Of a stretch of DNA of 36,113 bases, positions 24,700-33,015 are shown piece after piece. The notes beneath the pieces are model-generated. The model did not search any database and had not been told where the DNA came from. It worked only from the letters and a program-made list of their open reading frames with translations. The DNA comes from Phocaeicola_A sp045545095 (GTDB lineage: Bacteria > Bacteroidota > Bacteroidia > Bacteroidales > Bacteroidaceae): NCBI GenBank assembly GCA_045545095.1, contig JAZQAG010000001.1:1-36113 (forward strand), written 5' to 3'. Positions within the stretch are counted from its first letter, which is position 1. Every line of letters starts with the position of its first letter. A program made the translations under genes and the position numbers.

Positions 24700-24930
24700 C
24701 GGGGAGCGATTAACGGTTAGCGGATGAGCGAAATGAAGGGTGACGGGTGACGGGTGACGGGATGAGCGGTTAGCGGTGAGTGGTGAGCGAAATGAAGGGT
24801 GACGGGTGAAAGGTGAAGGGATGAGCGGTTAGCGGTGAGTGGTTAGCGGATGAGCGAAATAAAGGGTAAAGGGTGAAGGGGAACGGTTAGCGGTTAGCGA
24901 AATGAAGGGTGAAAGGTGAAGGGTGAGCGA
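24700..24930. repeat. G-rich degenerate repeat block
   Basis: About 230 bp built from shuffled copies of GAGCGAAATGAAGGGTGA (24726-24743 and 24785-24802 exact; 24852-24869 and 24896-24912 variants), GGGTGAC heptamers, and AGCGGTTAGCGG units. No open frame or hairpin of note. It looks like slippage- or recombination-expanded sequence. Confidence 0.7.
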
Positions 24931-24954
24931 ATCATTTCTTCATGCTATAAATGT

Positions 24955-24992
24955 AAAAAGCACCGATAATCTTGCGATTATCAGTGCTTTTT
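24955..24992 (-). terminator. tRNA-Pro terminator
   Basis: AAAAAGCAC-C-GATAATC (24955-24971) pairs with GATTATC-A-GTGCTTTTT (24976-24992) around a TTGC loop, with one mismatch. On the minus strand it lies about 7 nt after the tRNA and ends in a T-run. Confidence 0.85.
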
Positions 24993-24998
24993 CTTCAG

Positions 24999-25073
24999 TC
25001 GGGATGACTGGATTCGAACCAGCGACCACACGCCCCCCAGACGCGTACTCTAACCGGACTGAGCTACATCCCG
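24999..25073 (-). tRNA. tRNA-Pro (anticodon GGG)
   Basis: A 75-nt cloverleaf including the discriminator A. Acceptor CGGGATG pairs with CATCCCG. The D arm is GCTC/GAGT, the anticodon stem CGCGT/GCGTG has two wobbles, and the T arm is GCTGG-TTCGAAT-CCAGT with one G-T pair. The loop CTGGGGG puts GGG at 25036-25038 (reads CCC/CCU). CCA is not encoded. It has its own promoter and terminator. Confidence 0.92.
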
Positions 25074-25098
25074 ATTGGACTTTTCTCTAAAAGCGCTG

Positions 25099-25129
25099 CA
25101 AAGGTACTGCTTATTTTGGAATAGGCAAA
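25099..25129 (-). promoter_or_regulatory. Canonical promoter of tRNA-Pro
   Basis: Minus-strand TTTG (25126-25129), exactly 19 nt, TACCTTTG (25099-25106), 25 nt before the tRNA 5' end. A perfect match, equal in form to the tRNA-Gln promoter. Confidence 0.85.
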
Positions 25130-25222
25130 CATTTGGGACGTTTTTTTTCATAAAAAGGTGAAAAAGCATTCCGTTTTAACTTCTTTTTGGGTGGAGTAGG
25201 GGTGTATTATAGGAATTATTCC

Positions 25223-25230
25223 TACTTTTG
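25223..25230 (+). promoter_or_regulatory. -7 element of the aroA operon
   Basis: TACTTTTG matches TAnnTTTG, 64 nt before the aroA ATG. No -33 TTTG at the expected spacing. It is the only promoter-like element found ahead of the seven-gene run ending at 33001. Confidence 0.5.
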
Positions 25231-25294
25231 TACTTTATTAGGATAGGGTATTGCACCTTATTATATTGTATGTGAATAAAGTGAATACAGATAT

Positions 25295-26539
25295 ATGCAG
25301 ATAAAATGGAATCCGGCGACATCGCTACGGGCAGAAATTGTGTTGCCATCATCGAAAAGCATAAGCAATAGGGCGCTTATTATCAATGCCTTGAGCGGTG
25401 ATGGAGGTGCATTGGAGAATGTGTCGGAGTGTGATGATACCCGAGTGATGCTCAGAGCATTGAAGGAAAATTCTTCTACGGTAGATATTATGGCTGCCGG
25501 GACGGCTATGCGTTTCTTGACGGCTTACTATGCCGCCACTCCGGGTAGTGATAAGGTGATGACGGGTACTGCCCGTATGCAGCAAAGGCCGATACGTGTA
25601 CTGGTTGATGCGTTGCGCCGGATGGGTGCACAGGTGGATTATGTGAAGGAGGAGGGATATCCCCCCTTGCATGTCCGAGGAAAGGCATTGGAATGTCAGG
25701 AGGTGGCTTTGCAGGGTAATGTCAGTTCGCAATATATATCGGCGCTGTTGATGATTGGTCCTCTGATGAAGGGTGGACTTCGTCTGCACCTGGAGGGTGA
25801 AATCATATCCCGTCCCTATATCCAGCTGACTCTACAATTGATGAAAGACTTTGGGGCAGAGGCTGAGTGGGTGGATGATGCCACGATAGAGGTGAAGCAT
25901 GTGCCGTACAGACCAATGGATTTCGTAGTGGAGAATGACTGGAGTGCGGCATCTTATTGGTATGAGATGGTGGCTTTGTCGGCCGACACGCATGCTGAGG
26001 TGGTTCTCCCGGGACTCTATGCTTCCAGCTATCAGGGGGACAGCGCTGTGGCACGTATGTTTGAACCCTTGGGTGTATGCACCCGTTATGATGAAGGGAA
26101 GAATCGGGTGACAATCTCCAAATGTGAGCGTACGGTGGAACGGATGGATTATGACTTTGTGAACCAGCCGGACTTGGCTCAGACATTGGTGGTGACTTGT
26201 GTCATGTTGGGGATTCCTTTCCGGTTTACGGGATTGCAGAGCCTGAAGATAAAGGAAACTGACCGTATGGCGGCATTGGTGTGTGAACTCGGGAAGTTGG
26301 GATTCGTGCTACACGAAGAGGCAGACAGTATATTGTCGTGGTCGGGTGAACGGTGTACTCCCCAAGCGGATGTATCCATTGATACCTATGAGGATCACCG
26401 TATGGCAATGGCCTTTGCTCCGATAGCCATGGTGCAGGGTGGACTGGTCATCAATAACCCACAGGTGGTGAGCAAGTCGTATCCGGGGTTCTGGGATGAC
26501 TTGAAGAGTGTCGGATTCATAACGGAGGAGGGCGAATGA
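25295..26539 (+). CDS. aroA: 3-Phosphoshikimate 1-carboxyvinyltransferase (EPSP synthase)
   Basis: AroA condenses shikimate-3-phosphate with phosphoenolpyruvate in the shikimate pathway. The two-domain inside-out barrel motifs are present in order: SSKSISNRALIINAL, AGTAMRFLTAYYA, SSQYISALLMIGPL, DWSAASYWYE, LKIKETDRMAAL and DTYEDHRMAMAFAP. The length of 414 residues is normal for Bacteroidetes. First gene of a plus-strand run. Its stop overlaps the next start by 4 bp (ATGA), so the two are translationally coupled. Confidence 0.96.
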   Translation: MQIKWNPATSLRAEIVLPSSKSISNRALIINALSGDGGALENVSECDDTRVMLRALKENSSTVDIMAAGTAMRFLTAYYAATPGSDKVMTGTARMQQRPIRVLVDALRRMGAQVDYVKEEGYPPLHVRGKALECQEVALQGNVSSQYISALLMIGPLMKGGLRLHLEGEIISRPYIQLTLQLMKDFGAEAEWVDDATIEVKHVPYRPMDFVVENDWSAASYWYEMVALSADTHAEVVLPGLYASSYQGDSAVARMFEPLGVCTRYDEGKNRVTISKCERTVERMDYDFVNQPDLAQTLVVTCVMLGIPFRFTGLQSLKIKETDRMAALVCELGKLGFVLHEEADSILSWSGERCTPQADVSIDTYEDHRMAMAFAPIAMVQGGLVINNPQVVSKSYPGFWDDLKSVGFITEEGE

Positions 26540-26961
26540 TTGTCATATTGATAGTGAGCCTGGTGGTGTTGGTCGTGGTATCCTTGTTGTTGGGAGCCTT
26601 GCGCAACCGGTCTATCCGCCAAAAGATAGAGCGGGGTGAACTGGAGGAGTTCCCCGACATCAAGCAGATTGAGGATATGGAATGTTGCGGACAGCACCAG
26701 ACCTGCGAGAAAGAGAGTCTGCTGGCTGCGGTGAGCAAGCAGATTGAATATTATGATGACGAGGAACTGGATGCTTATCGTGGTGTGCCCTCTGACGGCT
26801 ATACTTCCGAACAGGTGGAACAGTTCCGTGATGTGCTCTATACCATGGCGGAGGTGGAAGTGGCCGGTTGGGTACGTAGTCTCCAACTGCGTGCGGTAGA
26901 ACTGCCAGACGAGGTGAAGGATGAGGTGTTCCTTATCGTAGGCGAACGCCGGCAAAAATAA
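26536..26961 (+). CDS. Small membrane-anchored protein with CCGxHxxC motif
   Basis: A 141-residue protein with one N-terminal transmembrane helix (about 2-20) and a soluble remainder. A cysteine/histidine cluster reads ECCGQHQTCEKE (about 49-60), which could bind a metal or Fe-S centre. An acidic IEYYDDEELDAYRG block follows, then a helical VEQFRDVLYTMAE and VAGWVRSLQLRAVELPDEVKDE. Similar short proteins occur in Bacteroidales, but I do not know a function. Its start overlaps aroA by 4 bp, and the metal ABC permease follows 39 bp later. A role near metal handling is a guess from that neighbour and the Cys/His motif only. Confidence 0.75.
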   Translation: MIVILIVSLVVLVVVSLLLGALRNRSIRQKIERGELEEFPDIKQIEDMECCGQHQTCEKESLLAAVSKQIEYYDDEELDAYRGVPSDGYTSEQVEQFRDVLYTMAEVEVAGWVRSLQLRAVELPDEVKDEVFLIVGERRQK

Positions 26962-27000
26962 CTCACAACTCAGCACTCATAACTCAAAAAAGCTTATACA

Positions 27001-27837
27001 GTGGACCTGATACATTATACATTTTTTCAACATGCCCTATTAGGGAGTCTGCTGGCCAGTATCGCCTGTGGCATAATAGGAACTTATATTGTCACACGCA
27101 GATTGGTGTTCATCAGCGGAGGGATAACCCATGCTTCGTTCGGAGGTATAGGATTGGGGCTGTATATGGGTATCAATCCATTGCTGTCGGCCTCCCTGTT
27201 TGCCGTGTTGTCGGCATTTGGGGTGGAATGGCTTGGCAAAAGGAGGGATATGAGGGAGGACTCTGCCATTGCTGTGTTCTGGACTTTGGGCATGGCTTTG
27301 GGAATCATCTTCACATTCTTGGCGCCTGGGTTCACGCCAGACCTTTCGGCTTATCTGTTCGGTAATATACTGACCATTACTACGGGTGACCTGATATATC
27401 TCTCGGTGGTGGCCGTGGGACTGATACTGTTCTTCGGAAGTATGGTCAATGCGATTATCAGTGTAGCTTTTGACAGGGAGTTTGCCCGTTCGCAAGGGCT
27501 TCCTGTCAATCTGATAGAGTATGCGCTGATGCTCTTCATTGCCCTCACCATAGTGGCATGTCTGCGTATGGTGGGCATTGTGCTGGTCATCTCCCTGCTG
27601 ACCCTTCCGCAAATGACGGCCAATCTTTTCTGCAATAACTTCAAGCGTATGATACCCCTGTCTATCGGAGTGGGATATCTGGCCTGTCTGGGTGGATTGT
27701 GGTTCTCTTTTCACTTCAATGTACCTTCGGGTGCCAGTATCATTTTCGTCTCTATCCTGATATATGCTGTGGCGAAAATATGGAAAATGTGGTCTAACCA
27801 TCGTAAAAGGACAATAAATCAGCCCGTTGGGAGTTAA
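27001..27837 (+). CDS. Metal ABC transporter permease (ZnuB/MntB type)
   Basis: A 278-residue ABC-3 family permease with seven or more hydrophobic helices, for Zn2+, Mn2+ or Fe2+ import. Family blocks seen: ALLGSLLASIACGIIGTYIV near the N-terminus (quoted whole, 20 residues), RLVFISGGITHASFGGIG, DREFARSQG and LRMVGIVLVISLLTLPQ. It starts with GTG at 27001; no in-frame ATG is nearby upstream. No cognate ATPase or binding protein lies in the window, so partners must be elsewhere. Metal specificity cannot be read. It is followed 25 bp later by the porW-like gene. Confidence 0.88.
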   Translation: MDLIHYTFFQHALLGSLLASIACGIIGTYIVTRRLVFISGGITHASFGGIGLGLYMGINPLLSASLFAVLSAFGVEWLGKRRDMREDSAIAVFWTLGMALGIIFTFLAPGFTPDLSAYLFGNILTITTGDLIYLSVVAVGLILFFGSMVNAIISVAFDREFARSQGLPVNLIEYALMLFIALTIVACLRMVGIVLVISLLTLPQMTANLFCNNFKRMIPLSIGVGYLACLGGLWFSFHFNVPSGASIIFVSILIYAVAKIWKMWSNHRKRTINQPVGS

Positions 27838-27862
27838 TTAGTATAATTGGAATTATAATTGG

Positions 27863-30742
27863 ATGGAGAGAAAGAAATTCATATATATATTTGTGGCGTT
27901 GGCGGTGGTGATGGCGATTGTGGGCTGTTCGACTAAGAAGAATACGGCCAACACTCGCTTTTACCATGCTTTTACGGCGCGATACAATACCTACTACAAT
28001 GGCCATGAGGCATATAAGGAGGGGGTGCTGGAGATGGAACGCGCCAACAAAGACAACTATATGGAGGTGCTTCCCTATTTCCCTATTGGAAACAAGAATA
28101 CGGTGGGGAGCGGTTCCGGAAACTTTGACAGGGCCATAGAGAAGTCACAAAAGGCCATCAAACAACACTCCATCAAAAAGAAACCCAGACGTAAGGCCGG
28201 ACAGAAGAAGACGGAAAAGAGCATCAAATGGTTTGCCAAGAAAGAGTATAACCCCTTTATCCATAATGCCTGGTTCCTGATGGGAAAATCGCAATTCCAA
28301 AAAGGGGAGTTCTTGGAAGCGGCTTCTACATTCTCATACATCAGCCGCCTGTATAGCGGTGAACCGGACAAGGTGGCCGAAGCACGTCTGTGGATGGCCC
28401 GTTGCTATACGGAACTGGAATGGTATTATGATGCCGAGGATGTGCTCAACAAGGCTGCACGCGACAGTATGCCGAGAGATTTGGCATTGGACCGCAATGC
28501 TACATACGGTAACTTCCTGCTCCGTCAAGGACGGCTGAAAGAGGCGTTGCCATATCTGGAAGAGGCTGTCCGCAAAGAGGGTGGGGGAAAACAACGTGCC
28601 CGTCACTATTTCCTCTTGGGACAGGTCTATCAGCATACGGGAGACAATGCACAGGCTTACAAGGCTTTTTCCAAAGTGATACGTTCGAATCCTCCCTATG
28701 AACTGGAGTTCAATGCACGTATCAAACAGACGGAGGTGGCTTCGGCTTCAGAAGGGACAAGCACCATCAAACGGCTGAAGGCTATGGCGCGGAGTCCCAA
28801 GAACAAGGATTACCTGGATCAGGTCTATTATGCCATAGGTAATATCTATTTGGCCAAACGTGATACAGCTGCAGCTATTTCCAACTATGAAGAGGGAGCC
28901 GAAAAGGCCACCCGTAGTGGAGTGGAGAAGGGTGTGCTGTTGTTGCGGTTAGGAAACCTCTATTGGGAACGTGCAGACTATGACAATGCACAGCGTTGTT
29001 ATGCGGAAGTGATAGGCTTGCTGGAGGATAAGACCTCGGCAGAATACAAGGAGGTCAGCCATCGCTCTGAGGTGCTCGATGAATTGGTGGAGCATGCCGG
29101 TGCCGTAGAACTACAGGACAGTCTCCAACGTCTGGCTGCCATGCCGGAAGCGGAGCGCATGAAGGTGATTGAACAGATTATCGAACGAGTGAAGGAAGAG
29201 GAGAAGAAGGCCAAGGAAGAGAGTGAACGGGCCGAGCGTATGGCTGCCCGAGAGAGTGCATTGGCTGAAGCAGCCAGCCGTAGGGCGCCTTCCAGAACTC
29301 CGACAGCTGCCAATATGGGAGGTGACCGTTCATGGTACTTCTACAATACCCAGTTGGTGAACCAAGGAAAGGGAGAATTCCAACGCAAATGGGGACGCCG
29401 AAAACTGGAGGACAACTGGCGAAGACGCAACAAGACAGTGGTGGATACTGGCCAATTTGCAGAGTATGACTATGCGGCAGAGGACAGTCTCAAGGCTTTG
29501 ACAGACTCTATAGCTACCGATTCCCTCTCATCGGCTGGAGGGGTTGCTGAAGATTCGATAGTGACAGACAACAAGGATCCCCGCTATTATATCCAACAGA
29601 TTCCTCTGACGGAGGAGGCTATGGCGGAAAGCAATATCATCCTTTCGGACGGGCTCTATAATTGTGGCCTTATCTATAAGGACAAACTGGAAGACTTCTC
29701 GCTGGCCGAAAAGGCATTTGACAGACTGCTCAGAGAGTTTCCTGATTATGAAAATGTAGAAGAGGTCTATTACAACCTGTACCTGATGTATTCGCGTTGG
29801 GGACGTCCCGGAACGGCCAGCCTCTATCTGGACAGTCTGCAGACACGTTTCCCTGACGGAGCATACACCATTATGTTGTCAGACCCGGAATATGCCATGA
29901 ACGCAGTGCATGGCAAACGTATAGAGGACTCGCTCTATGCAGCAACCTATGCCGCATATAGTGAGGGAGAATTTGCTACCGTTGAACGGAACGCTGTCCG
30001 TTCGGGTGAGAAATATCCCTTGGGGCAGCATCGTCCCAAGTTCATGTTCCTGCATGGAATGAGCCAATTGGAGAGTGGCAATCAGAAAGGATTCCTGGAC
30101 AATCTGAAAACTATTGTAGAGAAATATCCGGAGAATGAGATAACGGAATTGGCCGGATTGATACTCAAAGGTGTGCAGGAGGGCCGTCTGTTACGCTCGG
30201 GCAGTTTCTCTGTAGGTTCCATCTGGGCACGGCGCAATGGTATGTTGTCAGGCGACTCGCTCTCGATGGATTCCGTGAAAACATTCTCGGCTGAGACTAC
30301 CGAGCCTTATATCTTCATGTTAGCCTATGAAGATGGGGCTGTCAATGAGAATCTGTTGCTCTATGAAATTGCCCGATACAACTTCTCGAACTTCATGGTG
30401 CGTAATTTTGATATCCAATTCGTAAAAGAGGGAGGAATTGCCATGATGCAGGTGGGCGAATTCATGAACTACATGGAGTGTGTACAATATATGAAGAGAC
30501 TGTTCTCTGACGAGTCCATGCGGACGAAGTTGGACGGACTGCGGGTGGTGCTCATATCCAAACCAAACTATGAACTTTTATTGAAATACTATAGTTTTGA
30601 TGATTACCAACTGTTCTATGAGCAGCATCTTGGCAATCTGCCAATGCCTGTCATTGACGGATACTCTTTCGATGAACCGCAAATCCTCAATGCTGATGAG
30701 GCTGAACGACTGGAAGAGGAATGGGAAGAGGTGGAAGAATGA
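27863..30742 (+). CDS. porW: PorW/SprE-like TPR lipoprotein
   Basis: A 959-residue lipoprotein: signal peptide, then VGC with lipidated Cys at residue 22. TPR-like helical repeats occupy most of residues 30-400 (NPFIHNAWFLMGKSQFQKGE, ARLWMARCYTELEWYYDAED, ARHYFLLGQVYQHTGDNAQA), then a charged coiled-coil segment (about 430-480), a linker, and further repeats with FSLAEKAFDRLLREFPDYEN. The N-terminus TRFYHAFTARYNTYYNG is the block I associate with PorW/SprE. In Porphyromonas and Flavobacterium this protein is needed for type IX secretion and gliding. The porX-like gene follows directly. Whether a full T9SS exists here is not shown. Confidence 0.75.
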   Translation: MERKKFIYIFVALAVVMAIVGCSTKKNTANTRFYHAFTARYNTYYNGHEAYKEGVLEMERANKDNYMEVLPYFPIGNKNTVGSGSGNFDRAIEKSQKAIKQHSIKKKPRRKAGQKKTEKSIKWFAKKEYNPFIHNAWFLMGKSQFQKGEFLEAASTFSYISRLYSGEPDKVAEARLWMARCYTELEWYYDAEDVLNKAARDSMPRDLALDRNATYGNFLLRQGRLKEALPYLEEAVRKEGGGKQRARHYFLLGQVYQHTGDNAQAYKAFSKVIRSNPPYELEFNARIKQTEVASASEGTSTIKRLKAMARSPKNKDYLDQVYYAIGNIYLAKRDTAAAISNYEEGAEKATRSGVEKGVLLLRLGNLYWERADYDNAQRCYAEVIGLLEDKTSAEYKEVSHRSEVLDELVEHAGAVELQDSLQRLAAMPEAERMKVIEQIIERVKEEEKKAKEESERAERMAARESALAEAASRRAPSRTPTAANMGGDRSWYFYNTQLVNQGKGEFQRKWGRRKLEDNWRRRNKTVVDTGQFAEYDYAAEDSLKALTDSIATDSLSSAGGVAEDSIVTDNKDPRYYIQQIPLTEEAMAESNIILSDGLYNCGLIYKDKLEDFSLAEKAFDRLLREFPDYENVEEVYYNLYLMYSRWGRPGTASLYLDSLQTRFPDGAYTIMLSDPEYAMNAVHGKRIEDSLYAATYAAYSEGEFATVERNAVRSGEKYPLGQHRPKFMFLHGMSQLESGNQKGFLDNLKTIVEKYPENEITELAGLILKGVQEGRLLRSGSFSVGSIWARRNGMLSGDSLSMDSVKTFSAETTEPYIFMLAYEDGAVNENLLLYEIARYNFSNFMVRNFDIQFVKEGGIAMMQVGEFMNYMECVQYMKRLFSDESMRTKLDGLRVVLISKPNYELLLKYYSFDDYQLFYEQHLGNLPMPVIDGYSFDEPQILNADEAERLEEEWEEVEE

Positions 30743-30790
30743 GAAAGAACAGAACGGTGATTCCTGAACAGAGATAATAGAAAAAGAATA

Positions 30791-32341
30791 ATGGTGAAGA
30801 ACGGACTCCTTTTGTGGGCTGATGATGAGATGGATCTGCTTCGTCCTCATGTACTCTTTTTAGAGAGCAAAGGATATGAGGTGATGACCGTCACGAACGG
30901 CCGTGATGCACTCGACCTTTGTCGGGAACATACCTTTGACCTCATTATGCTGGACGAGAACATGCCCGGACTCAGCGGATTGGAGACATTGGCCCAGATA
31001 AAGGAGATATCTCCTGCTGTGCCGGTGGTGATGGTGACAAAGAGTGAGGAGGAGAATATCATGGATCAGGCCATTGGCAGCAAGATTGCCGATTACCTGA
31101 TAAAGCCTGTCAATCCGCATCAGATACTGATGACGCTGAAAAAGAATATCCACCAACGAGATATCGTTTCGGAGAAAACCGATACCAACTATCAGCAGAA
31201 CTTTGGCCGTATAGGCATGCAGATAAATGATGCACGGACGATCGAGGAGTGGATGGAGGTGTACCGCCAACTGGTGCATTGGGAACTGCAACTCTCTGAA
31301 GCGGACAGCAATATGACAGAGATGCTCCATATGCAGAAAACAGAGGGGAATAACGGTTTTGCCAGATTTATCAAGAAGAATTACCTTGATTGGATATCAT
31401 CGCCCCAACGTCCGATGATGAGTCCTGACCTCTTCAAACGTAAGGTCTTCCCATGCTTGGATAAGGGCGAGAAGGTGTTCATGATAGTGCTGGACAATTT
31501 CCGTTACGACCAGTGGCGTATGGTGTGTGGTGAGTTGGCACAGAACTTTTCCATCGATGAGGAACTGTACATGAGTGTGCTTCCTACGGCAACCCAATAT
31601 GCCCGTAACGCGATATTCAGCGGACTGATGCCCAACAAGATTGCAGAGATGTTTCCTGACCTGTGGGTGGATGAGGATGAGGAAGAGGGAAAGAACCTGA
31701 ATGAGGCCCCCCTTATCCAGACCCAGATAGAGCGCTTCCGGCGGAAAGATACATTCTCTTATCATAAAGTGAATGACTCAGCTGGAGCAGAGAGGGTAAT
31801 CAGCCAGTTCCGCCAACTTGAACGGCATGACCTCAATGTGGTGGTATTCAACTTTATTGATATGCTCAGTCATGCACGTACCGAGAGTAAGACTGTGCGC
31901 GAACTGGTGAAGGATGAGGCTGCTTATCGGAGTATCACCCTTTCATGGTTCCGCCATTCGCCACTGCGTGAACTGTTGAAACTGTTGGCGGACAGCAACT
32001 ATACGGTCCTGATTACCACAGACCATGGCAGTATCCGCGTGGATAAGCCTGTCAAGGTATTGGGTGACCGCAATGTGAATACCAATCTGCGGTATAAGTT
32101 GGGCAAGAATCTCAGCTATAATCCCAAGGAGGTCTATGAAATCAAAGAGCCGGGGAAAGCCCAGTTGCCTTCGCCCAATATCAGTACGGCATACATCTTT
32201 GCAACAGGTGGGGACTTCTTCGCTTATCCCAATAACTACAATTATTACGTCTCTTATTATAAAGATACTTTCCAGCACGGAGGAATCTCTATGGAGGAGA
32301 TGCTTGTGCCACTCATAACCCTACAACCGAAAAAGAGATAA
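30791..32341 (+). CDS. porX: PorX-type response regulator with PglZ domain
   Basis: A 516-residue cytosolic protein fusing a CheY-like receiver to an alkaline-phosphatase-superfamily PglZ domain. Receiver: DDE (11-13), phosphoacceptor D55 (LMLDENMPG region), T83, K105. PglZ part: VLDNFRYDQW (D235), LPTATQYARN (T266/T268, nucleophile region), FIDMLSHART (D357, H361), TTDHGS (D411, H412) and H496. All zinc-ligand and catalytic positions appear intact. PorX in P. gingivalis controls T9SS gene expression with PorY; its PglZ domain is reported to act on cyclic oligonucleotides. It lies 48 bp downstream of the porW-like gene. No histidine kinase is nearby. Confidence 0.86.
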   Translation: MVKNGLLLWADDEMDLLRPHVLFLESKGYEVMTVTNGRDALDLCREHTFDLIMLDENMPGLSGLETLAQIKEISPAVPVVMVTKSEEENIMDQAIGSKIADYLIKPVNPHQILMTLKKNIHQRDIVSEKTDTNYQQNFGRIGMQINDARTIEEWMEVYRQLVHWELQLSEADSNMTEMLHMQKTEGNNGFARFIKKNYLDWISSPQRPMMSPDLFKRKVFPCLDKGEKVFMIVLDNFRYDQWRMVCGELAQNFSIDEELYMSVLPTATQYARNAIFSGLMPNKIAEMFPDLWVDEDEEEGKNLNEAPLIQTQIERFRRKDTFSYHKVNDSAGAERVISQFRQLERHDLNVVVFNFIDMLSHARTESKTVRELVKDEAAYRSITLSWFRHSPLRELLKLLADSNYTVLITTDHGSIRVDKPVKVLGDRNVNTNLRYKLGKNLSYNPKEVYEIKEPGKAQLPSPNISTAYIFATGGDFFAYPNNYNYYVSYYKDTFQHGGISMEEMLVPLITLQPKKR

Positions 32342-32342
32342 A

Positions 32343-32362
32343 TACCAATTGCTTGATTGGTA
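32343..32362. repeat. Small hairpin between porX and tsaE
   Basis: TACCAAT (32343-32349) pairs with ATTGGTA (32356-32362) around TGCTTG. It is followed by a short TAAATTGTA repeat rather than a T-run. Probably a processing or pause structure, if anything. Confidence 0.35.
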
Positions 32363-32392
32363 AATTGTAAATGGTAAATTGTACATGAAATT

Positions 32393-32806
32393 ATGGATAT
32401 AAAGATAACATCATTGGAGAGTATCCGCGAAGCTGCCAGCCAGTTTGTGGAGGCTATGGAAGATAATACAGTGTTCGCCTTTTATGGCAAGATGGGGGCG
32501 GGAAAGACAACTTTTGTCAAGGCTGTCTGTGAAGAGTTGGGGGTGACGGATGTCATCAATTCGCCCACTTTTGCCATTGTCAATGAATATCGGGCAGATG
32601 AGACGGGAGAACTTATCTACCACTTCGATTTCTACCGCATCAAGCGTCTGGAAGAGGTTTATGATATGGGTTATGAAGATTATTTCTACAGTGGTGCGCT
32701 CTGTTTCATTGAATGGCCTGAACTGATAGAAGAACTGCTGCCGGAAGATGCCGTACGTGTCACTATCGAGGAATTGGAAGACGGTTCACGTATGGTCAGA
32801 ATTTGA
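32393..32806 (+). CDS. tsaE: tRNA t6A biosynthesis ATPase TsaE
   Basis: A 137-residue P-loop ATPase that works with TsaB, TsaD and TsaC to make N6-threonylcarbamoyladenosine at position 37 of ANN-decoding tRNAs. Walker A GKMGAGKTT (32-40), then INSPTFAIVNEY, the HFDFYR block with D in FDFYRI, and IEWPELIEELLP near the C-terminus are all present. Normal length. It follows porX by 51 bp on the same strand. Confidence 0.94.
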   Translation: MDIKITSLESIREAASQFVEAMEDNTVFAFYGKMGAGKTTFVKAVCEELGVTDVINSPTFAIVNEYRADETGELIYHFDFYRIKRLEEVYDMGYEDYFYSGALCFIEWPELIEELLPEDAVRVTIEELEDGSRMVRI

Positions 32807-32827
32807 ATATAGATTTCTTGTTTGCGG

Positions 32828-33001
32828 ATGATTCCTACAGACCCATTTATGCTTTTCAGTTTCATCAACATGAAACTGCGTGACCAATATCCCTCGTTGG
32901 ATGAGTTATGCGAGGATTTGGATATTGACAAAGAAAAATTGATTGCTATCCTCGCAGCTGCCGGCTTCGAGTATAGCGAAGAGAATAATAAATTCTGGTG
33001 A
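32828..33001 (+). CDS. DUF4250 small protein
   Basis: A 57-residue ORF starting MIPTDPFMLFSFINMKLRD and ending ENNKFW. The PxDPxMLxSxxNMKLRDxYPSLDxLCEDL pattern (seen here as DPFMLFSF, NMKLRDQYPSLDELCEDL) is the DUF4250 signature. A helical second half follows (KEKLIAILAAAGFEY), suggesting a small helix-turn-helix-like fold. Function unknown. It begins 21 bp after tsaE and is the last gene of the plus-strand run, ending 14 bp before the convergent YigZ gene. Confidence 0.85.
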   Translation: MIPTDPFMLFSFINMKLRDQYPSLDELCEDLDIDKEKLIAILAAAGFEYSEENNKFW

Positions 33002-33015
33002 GATAAATAGGAACC

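Noticed and set aside
27040..27801. 253-residue minus-strand open frame
   Set aside because: Antisense to the ABC-3 permease; composition (His/Arg/Gln-rich) is that of a shadow frame.
30791..32341. PglZ gene as part of a BREX/Pgl phage-defence system
   Set aside because: The PglZ domain is fused to a receiver in PorX order, and no brx or pgl neighbours are present.
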